A stretch of DNA of 64,000 nucleotides from CAISOG01 sp044375625 (GTDB taxonomy: Bacteria > Pseudomonadota > Alphaproteobacteria > CAISOG01), in assembly GCA_044375625.1 (NCBI GenBank), contig JBILMH010000001.1, forward strand, positions 1-64,000, read 5' to 3'. Within the stretch, counting starts at the first letter, position 1; every line of letters starts with the position of its first letter. The notes under the pieces were generated by a model, which saw only the letters and a program-made list of their open reading frames with translations, was not told the origin of the DNA and did no database searches. Both the position numbers and the translations under genes were made by a program. Shown here one piece after another: positions 58,636 to 64,000 of this stretch.

Positions 58636-61080
58636 CTAAATTGTGGTCACAAAGCTGGCCATGACTTTTTTGTGGCCGATGCGGTCAAAACGCACCTCAA
58701 GCTTGGTGCCATCGACCGCCGTTATCGTGCCATCGCCAAACATCTTGTGGCGAACACGGCTGCCGATCCCGATGCCGTTCACACTGCCCGAAATGGTGCC
58801 CGAAATGGTTCCAGAGACAGCGTTTGCGCTAGCTACCCGCCGCATGGGGGGTGGTTGCGGGGGTGTGTAAGTGTTGTCGCGGTTTTGGATCAGCAATTGG
58901 CGGGCATAGGATTGCGGTTCAGCGCTGGGTTTGCCAGCCGCACCCGCACCACTTCTACCAGTGCTGCCACCCCGACCCCAACCGCCGCCGCTATTGCCGC
59001 CACCGCCTCCGCCACCATAGGATGAACGTCCCCATCCACCTGATCCGCCGCTGCCCCGATAGCCGCTAAGCTGGCCTGCCTGCCCGCCTTGGCCACTATT
59101 AAAGCTTTGACGCCGTTCTAACAGCTGTGGGGGTAGCTCATCCAAAAAGCGTGAGGGTGCATTTTGTTGCCACTGGCCATGCACGCGGCGGTTGGCGGCG
59201 TGACAGATGGTCAGGGATTTTTTGGCGCGGGTAATGCCGACATAGGCTAAGCGCCGCTCCTCCTCCAACCCCGCCGGCCCGGTTTCGTCCAGGGCTTTTT
59301 GGTGGGGGAACAACCCCTCCTCCCACCCGGGCAGAAAGACGGTGTTGTATTCCAACCCCTTGGCGGCGTGCAGGGTCATGATGGTCACCATATCCTCAGC
59401 ATTTTCACTGGCGGCATCCATGACCAGGGCAATATGCTCCAAAAAGCCCGCGATACTGTCAAAGGCCTCAATCGCGCGCAGCAGTTCTTTCAGGTTTTCC
59501 AATCGACCTGCCGCGTCGGGGGCGGGATCGGCCTTCCACATGGCGGTGTAGCCCGATTCATCCAGGATTAGCCCCGTCAGCTCAGCGGGCGGCATGGTGG
59601 TCAGCAGGCTGCGCCAACGGGCGATATCGCGCACAAAATCTCCCAAAGCCTTACGGGCGGCGGGGCGAAGCTCATCGGTATCCATCAGCTTTGTTGCGGC
59701 GGCCAGCAGCGGCATATCCATCATGCGGGCACTTTGGTTTAGCAGTTGCAGCGACGCCTCCCCCAACCCGCGCTTAGGCTGGTTAATGATGCGCTCAAAG
59801 GCCATGTCATCGGATGGTTGTACCACCAGCCGCAGATAGGCTAGGGCGTCTCGCACCTCCGCCCGTTCATAGAATCGGGGGCCGCCAATCACGCGATAGG
59901 GCAGGCCGATGCTGAGAAAGCGTTCCTCAAAACTGCGGGTCTGAAAGCCTGCCCGTACCAGGATGGCGGTATCGCCTAACATCTGCCCCTCACGGCGCAG
60001 CATTTCGATTTGGTCGCTGATACTCCGCGCCTCCTCCTCATCATCCCACAAATGCCAAACCGCGATCGGCGTGCCGGTGGCAGCCTCCGTCCACAGGGTT
60101 TTGCCCAGGCGGCCTTCGTTGTTGGCAATCAGGCTGGTGGCGGCTTTTAGAATTTCGGGGGTGGAGCGATAGTTTTGCTCTAACCGAATGACGGTGGCGC
60201 CAGGAAAATCCTCCTCAAAGCGCAGGATGTTGCCCACCTCCGCTCCGCGCCAGCTGTAGATCGACTGGTCATCATCGCCAACACAGCACAGGTTGCGGTG
60301 ATTTTGTGCCAACAACCGCAGCCACAGATATTGGGAAACGTTGGTGTCCTGATACTCATCCACCAAAATATAGCGAAATTGTTCTTGGTAAGATGCCAAC
60401 ACCTCAGGCTGGGTTTTGAACAGATGCAGGCATAATAAGATTAGGTCGCCAAAGTCGCAGGCGTTCAGGCTTTGCAGGCGGGCTTGATATTCCGTGTACA
60501 GATCCCGAATACGTTGATACACCGCGCTGCCCAAATCGGTACTGCTTAGCTGATTGGGCAACAGGCCACGATCTTTCCATCGTTGAATGGTGGCGGCAAT
60601 CATCCGCGGTGGATAACGCTTTTCGTCCAGCCCATAGGCGGGCAGCAATTTTTTGATCAGGCGCAACTGGTCATCGGCATCCAAAATCGTAAAGCTGGGG
60701 GTCAGCCCGACGGCCTCAGCATGTTTGCGCAAAATCCGCACGCACAGGCTGTGAAAGGTGCCCAGCCAAAGGCTTTCGGCCACCGACCCCACCAAGTGGG
60801 TCATCCGTTCGCGCATTTCCCGCGCCGCCTTATTGGTAAAGGTCACCGCCAACACCTGATTGGCGAACGCCCGCCGTGACAGCAGGATGTGGGCAATGCG
60901 GCTGGTCAACACCTTGGTCTTGCCCGTTCCCGCGCCTGCCAGCACCAGCACGGGGCCATCGACAGCCTCCACAGCTTGCCGTTGAGGGGTGTTCAGACCG
61001 ACCAGGTGGCTTGGCGACGCGCCCCCCGTCTGCGGCTGTAAGGGGGGATTACTATGGTCGTGGGGAAGGGCGTTCATCAT
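58636..61080 (-). CDS. uvrD: UvrD/PcrA-type ATP-dependent DNA helicase
   Basis: 814 residues from the ATG at 61080 (adjacent ATG codons allow small shifts). Superfamily 1A helicase with Walker A GAGTGKT at 49-55, DEYQDTNVSQYLWL, GDDDQSIYSWRGA, LEQNYRST and VGITRAKK. Between about residues 670 and 740 a Gly/Ser-rich stretch is inserted, and the C-terminus has a GTISGTISGSVNG repeat before the Tudor-like ending FGDGTITAVDGTKLEVRFD. It acts in nucleotide-excision and mismatch repair. Confidence 0.94.
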   Translation of the reverse strand: MMNALPHDHSNPPLQPQTGGASPSHLVGLNTPQRQAVEAVDGPVLVLAGAGTGKTKVLTSRIAHILLSRRAFANQVLAVTFTNKAAREMRERMTHLVGSVAESLWLGTFHSLCVRILRKHAEAVGLTPSFTILDADDQLRLIKKLLPAYGLDEKRYPPRMIAATIQRWKDRGLLPNQLSSTDLGSAVYQRIRDLYTEYQARLQSLNACDFGDLILLCLHLFKTQPEVLASYQEQFRYILVDEYQDTNVSQYLWLRLLAQNHRNLCCVGDDDQSIYSWRGAEVGNILRFEEDFPGATVIRLEQNYRSTPEILKAATSLIANNEGRLGKTLWTEAATGTPIAVWHLWDDEEEARSISDQIEMLRREGQMLGDTAILVRAGFQTRSFEERFLSIGLPYRVIGGPRFYERAEVRDALAYLRLVVQPSDDMAFERIINQPKRGLGEASLQLLNQSARMMDMPLLAAATKLMDTDELRPAARKALGDFVRDIARWRSLLTTMPPAELTGLILDESGYTAMWKADPAPDAAGRLENLKELLRAIEAFDSIAGFLEHIALVMDAASENAEDMVTIMTLHAAKGLEYNTVFLPGWEEGLFPHQKALDETGPAGLEEERRLAYVGITRAKKSLTICHAANRRVHGQWQQNAPSRFLDELPPQLLERRQSFNSGQGGQAGQLSGYRGSGGSGGWGRSSYGGGGGGGNSGGGWGRGGSTGRSGAGAAGKPSAEPQSYARQLLIQNRDNTYTPPQPPPMRRVASANAVSGTISGTISGSVNGIGIGSRVRHKMFGDGTITAVDGTKLEVRFDRIGHKKVMASFVTTI

Positions 61081-61208
61081 GCAGCGGATTGTGCCGCCAT
61101 TACCAACAGCATGCAAGCATGATTTGGCCGTCGTTTTATCGTTGCCTTTTATGGGATTACAGGATTACGCTCGCTACATAGCCTGATGCTTACTAACGGA
61201 GAAAATTC

Positions 61209-61937
61209 ATGCGCCAATCCTCTTTTGTTTTTGCCCTGGTTTTAGCGGTTTTTCTGCCCGTTGCTTCCGCTATGGCGGATGAACATGGTCATGAACCGCG
61301 AACGATTAACACCACCGGCACCTGCAGTAAGGTGGTGGTTCCTGACCGCGGCCGCCTGCAACTGACCGCGGTGGTGGATGATAAAGATTTAAAAACGGCC
61401 AGCACTAAGGCAAAGGATCAGTATGAAAAATTGCGCACCGATATCATCGGCATGAAGCTGCCCGATGGAGAGCTAACGACCAGTGAATATGTGGTGCAAG
61501 AACAATCGGATTATCAAGGTGGCCAGCGCATTAAGCGCGGTTATCAGGCGCGTTTCGGCTTGTCCGTTGTAACGTCTGACTTGTCACGTTTGGGCGATAT
61601 TATTGAGATGGGGGCTAAGAACAACATCCCTGAAGTTAGTCAGCTGCAGTTGTTTCTTTCCACCGCAAAAGCTAAAGAGGCCGAACGATCCTGCTTGGCG
61701 GATGCGGCGGTGGATGCGCGGGAAAAAGCCAGCAAACTGGCGGCGGGTATTGGGGTTAAGCTGGGCGCGTTGCAACGGTTGGATGCATCAGGCGGTTACG
61801 CAGTGCCGCCTCCCCCTTTTCCACAGCCAAGAATGCGCGCTATGGTTGCTGGAAGTGATGCGGTAGCATCGCCAACGGTTGAGGCGGGGCGCCAAACCAT
61901 TGATGTGACCGTTAATGCCGCTTTTTTGGTAGAGTGA
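61209..61937 (+). CDS. Periplasmic SIMPL-domain (DUF541) protein
   Basis: 242 residues. Signal peptide 1-22 ending ASAMA. The SIMPL domain begins with INTTGTCSKVVVPDRGRLQL and includes EYVVQEQSDYQGGQRIKRGYQA and DAREKASKLAAGIGVKLG, the family core. SIMPL proteins are exported, some oxidative-stress related; the role is unknown. GGAGAA ribosome-binding site. It is divergent from the helicase gene and upstream of the pentapeptide gene by 99 bases. Confidence 0.9.
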   Translation: MRQSSFVFALVLAVFLPVASAMADEHGHEPRTINTTGTCSKVVVPDRGRLQLTAVVDDKDLKTASTKAKDQYEKLRTDIIGMKLPDGELTTSEYVVQEQSDYQGGQRIKRGYQARFGLSVVTSDLSRLGDIIEMGAKNNIPEVSQLQLFLSTAKAKEAERSCLADAAVDAREKASKLAAGIGVKLGALQRLDASGGYAVPPPPFPQPRMRAMVAGSDAVASPTVEAGRQTIDVTVNAAFLVE

Positions 61938-62036
61938 ATCTATAAGAACAAACAAATGAGCCGGCTTATAAGCTGATAAAGATTTATTAACCCTATAGAC
62001 CCTACAATGAATCGTTGATTGTTGCTGGGGAAATCG

Positions 62037-63389
62037 ATGGCTGGTTCAAAACATTCGGTGTCGTCAAAAGAACTGATAGCACAGATTCTTAGCCATAACA
62101 GTTGGCTTGCAGGGCGGGCAGGATCCAGAGCCAATCTGTCGTTGATGGATCTAAGTGGTTTGGGGCTAAGTTCCATCAACCTTAGTCAGGCTAAGATGGA
62201 TGGCGCCAACCTGACCAGCGCGCTGTTGGTGGAAACCAACCTTAGCCAGGCCGATTTGTTTGCATCGAATCTAACAGGCTGTGATCTTAGGCAGGCAAAA
62301 TTGGTTGATACCAATCTGCGTGGCGCCGTGTTGTATAAGGCGGATCTTCGCCGGGCGGATCTAACGCGGATAGATTTGCGTCCAGGAGCTTTTTTAACCC
62401 ATTTTTCTAAAAAACAGGCAGCGAAGGAGAAACCCTCAGCATCGAACAAAATTTCTGAACCCGTTGCGAATTTGCAGCGGGCAAAGCTGGATGATGCCCT
62501 GATGGTTGATGCTTTGCTTTGTTACGCCGATTTTAACGGCGCATCGTTGCAGCGTATCAATTTAACTGGTGCTGATTTAACCGGTGCAGACCTTAGCAAT
62601 GCTGACCTTACGGGTGCCTGTTTGCGTAACGTCAAATTGGCTCAAGCCCGCATTCATAATACGATTCTGCGTAACGCCGACCTTACAGGCGTGCTGATAT
62701 CCGATGAACAGCTACAAGCGATGGATCTTTTTGGCGCTTATGCAAGATTGCCTGTAGTGGGTAAACAATTGGCTGTCGAAGAATCGGATGTCGATATTTC
62801 AGAAAAAATTCTTCGTAGCCTAAGCGTGAATTTGCAAGATTGTATTAGGCAGCATGAGCAATGGGTTCAGTCGGGGGGTGTGCATGGCAAGCGTGCTGAT
62901 CTTTCTAACCAAAACCTTCAGGCACTTAGATTGGATTCATTGAATTTAACAGGTGCAAAGCTGGCCAATTGCCAATTGCAATCTGCCAGTTTGGTTAAAG
63001 CCGTCTTAACCATTGCCGATCTGCGCGGAGCTGTTTTGTGTGATGCCGTGCTGGAGGATGCGATGCTGGAGGGCAGCAATTTATCGGGCGCGAATCTTAA
63101 GGGGGCAAATCTTAAGGGGGCGCGCCTAGCCAGCAATGCCCATCGGGCAACCAACCTTTCCAACGCCAATTTGCAGCATGCGGATTTAAGCGGCGCTGAC
63201 CTTAGTCATACCAATTTAAGAAATGCCGATCTTCGCAATACCAATTTGGCGCGCACCAATTTGTCGGGTGCAGACCTTAGTGATGCAAACCTTAGCGATA
63301 CATTGTTGGATAAAGCGGTTTTGAATGGCGCCATTCTGGACAATGCCAAATTTGGTCTTAGTGAATCCATGGCCGCCATCATCAGCTAA
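62037..63389 (+). CDS. Two-solenoid pentapeptide-repeat protein
   Basis: 450 residues from the ATG at 62037 (GGGGAA ribosome-binding site). The same architecture as 26431-27705: a short helical cap with H-x2-W, HNSWLAGRAGSRANLS near residue 20 and HEQWVQSGGVHGKRADLS near 278, each followed by long A(D/N)LxX solenoids. The middle linker is charged. No signal peptide. Function unknown; the protein may be a scaffold or a nucleic-acid mimic. Confidence 0.87.
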   Translation: MAGSKHSVSSKELIAQILSHNSWLAGRAGSRANLSLMDLSGLGLSSINLSQAKMDGANLTSALLVETNLSQADLFASNLTGCDLRQAKLVDTNLRGAVLYKADLRRADLTRIDLRPGAFLTHFSKKQAAKEKPSASNKISEPVANLQRAKLDDALMVDALLCYADFNGASLQRINLTGADLTGADLSNADLTGACLRNVKLAQARIHNTILRNADLTGVLISDEQLQAMDLFGAYARLPVVGKQLAVEESDVDISEKILRSLSVNLQDCIRQHEQWVQSGGVHGKRADLSNQNLQALRLDSLNLTGAKLANCQLQSASLVKAVLTIADLRGAVLCDAVLEDAMLEGSNLSGANLKGANLKGARLASNAHRATNLSNANLQHADLSGADLSHTNLRNADLRNTNLARTNLSGADLSDANLSDTLLDKAVLNGAILDNAKFGLSESMAAIIS

Positions 63390-63480
63390 CTTTCTTTCTT
63401 AATTCTTCCTTAACAGACATATTCGATTGTATAAGACTAACAATCTGCCAGCCAACCTGCTAAGCCTATGAGAAGGTCAC

Positions 63481-64000
63481 ATGCCACAAGAATTTAAAAA
63501 AATTAAGGTTCTTTCGCCCGTTGTTGAGATTGATGGGGACGAAATGACCCGCATTATCTGGGCGATGATTAAAGAGAAATTGATCCTGCCCTTTCTGGAC
63601 ATTGATTTGCGCTATTATGATTTGAGCATCGAAAACCGTGATGCCACCGATGATCGGGTGACGGTGGAGTCTGCCGAAGCGACCAAACAATATGGAGTTG
63701 GCATTAAGTGTGCAACCATCACTCCGGATGAGGCGCGGGTTAAGGAATTTGACCTGAAGCAAATGTGGAAATCGCCCAACGGTACCATTCGCAACATCCT
63801 GGGGGGAACCGTTTTTCGCGAGCCCATTATCTGCCGAAACATTCCGCGTTTAGTTTCAAGCTGGACTAAGCCGATTGTTATCGCCCGTCATGCTTTTGGT
63901 GATCAGTACCGCGCGACGGAGTTTCGGATTCCTGGCCCCGGCAAAATGAAGTTGGTTTTTGAACCAGCCGACGGCGGTACGGTTCACACCGACTTAGTCT
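63481..64000 (+). CDS. icd: NADP-dependent isocitrate dehydrogenase, 3' end outside window
   Basis: The first 173 codons are visible, starting at the ATG at 63481. PVVEIDGDEMTRIIW, KYYDLSIENRD-like RYYDLSIENRDATDD, ATITPDEARVKEF and KSPNGTIRNILGGTVFREP followed by SWTKPIVIARHAFGDQYRA are typical of the dimeric NADP enzyme common to alphaproteobacteria and eukaryotes. It oxidises isocitrate to 2-oxoglutarate in the TCA cycle. The gene runs off the window end. Confidence 0.96.
   Translation, partial: MPQEFKKIKVLSPVVEIDGDEMTRIIWAMIKEKLILPFLDIDLRYYDLSIENRDATDDRVTVESAEATKQYGVGIKCATITPDEARVKEFDLKQMWKSPNGTIRNILGGTVFREPIICRNIPRLVSSWTKPIVIARHAFGDQYRATEFRIPGPGKMKLVFEPADGGTVHTDLV

Overview
The window is a chromosomal segment of an alphaproteobacterium of moderate-to-high GC. 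The group is inferred from gene types and order: a Ros/MucR regulator, a Phasin_2-type phasin, paired ornithine-lipid acyltransferases (olsB-olsA), the aroQ-accB-accC-aat cluster, nrdR-glyA-rpiB beside riboflavin genes and nusB, miaB-phoH-ybeY-corC, hflK-hflC, and an eukaryote-like NADP isocitrate dehydrogenase. The order cannot be fixed; a Rhodospirillales-like or related lineage would fit. No rRNA, CRISPR array, prophage or insertion sequence was recognised. One tRNA gene (Leu, anticodon GAG) is present.

Layout. 1-3.3 kb: end of a Sel1-repeat gene, a cluster of palindromic repeats, a Gly/Arg-rich protein and hemF with a small exported protein. 3.5-7.7 kb: two GH13 glycosidase-family genes, tRNA-Leu and a prepilin-like protein. 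7.8-10.6 kb: bioF-bioH-bioC. 10.6-17.5 kb: HigBA-type toxin-antitoxin pair, nfuA, a drastically short tsaB, a DegP-type protease, phasin, clpS-clpA. 17.7-27.7 kb: AT-rich pentapeptide protein, murJ-trpS, atpD-atpC detached from the other F1 genes, ccmF, and a second pentapeptide protein. 28-37 kb: aroQ-accB-accC, then an AT-rich AlbA_2/ATPase-fold gene plus ParA-like ATPase gene wedged before aat, then mfd. 37-47 kb: recA, aminotransferase, olsB-olsA, GNAT, miaB, a ParDE pair, phoH-ybeY-corC. 47-52 kb: the largest repeat cluster, hflK-hflC, mrp and another ParDE pair. 52-58 kb: leftward operon rpiB, glyA, nrdR, ribE, GNAT, ribBA-like, nusB, FliL-like. 58-64 kb: mucR, a UvrD/PcrA helicase, a SIMPL-domain protein, a third pentapeptide protein and the start of icd.

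Most genes are housekeeping genes in tightly packed operons, many joined by stop/start overlaps of 1-17 bases. The accessory layer consists of toxin-antitoxin pairs set at the edges of conserved blocks, three pentapeptide solenoid proteins, the two-gene AlbA_2/ParA insert, and families of roughly 95-bp elements whose ends read TGTCAT...ATGACA and whose two arms each fold into their own hairpin.

The strongest candidate for an undescribed system is the AlbA_2/ParA pair at 30369-32584. Other points of interest are the pentapeptide proteins with a repeated cap motif, the tsaB cut to its first domain, the split ATP synthase operon with an epsilon subunit lacking its C-terminal helices, a RibBA whose second domain has lost the zinc cysteines, and the nested double-hairpin repeats.
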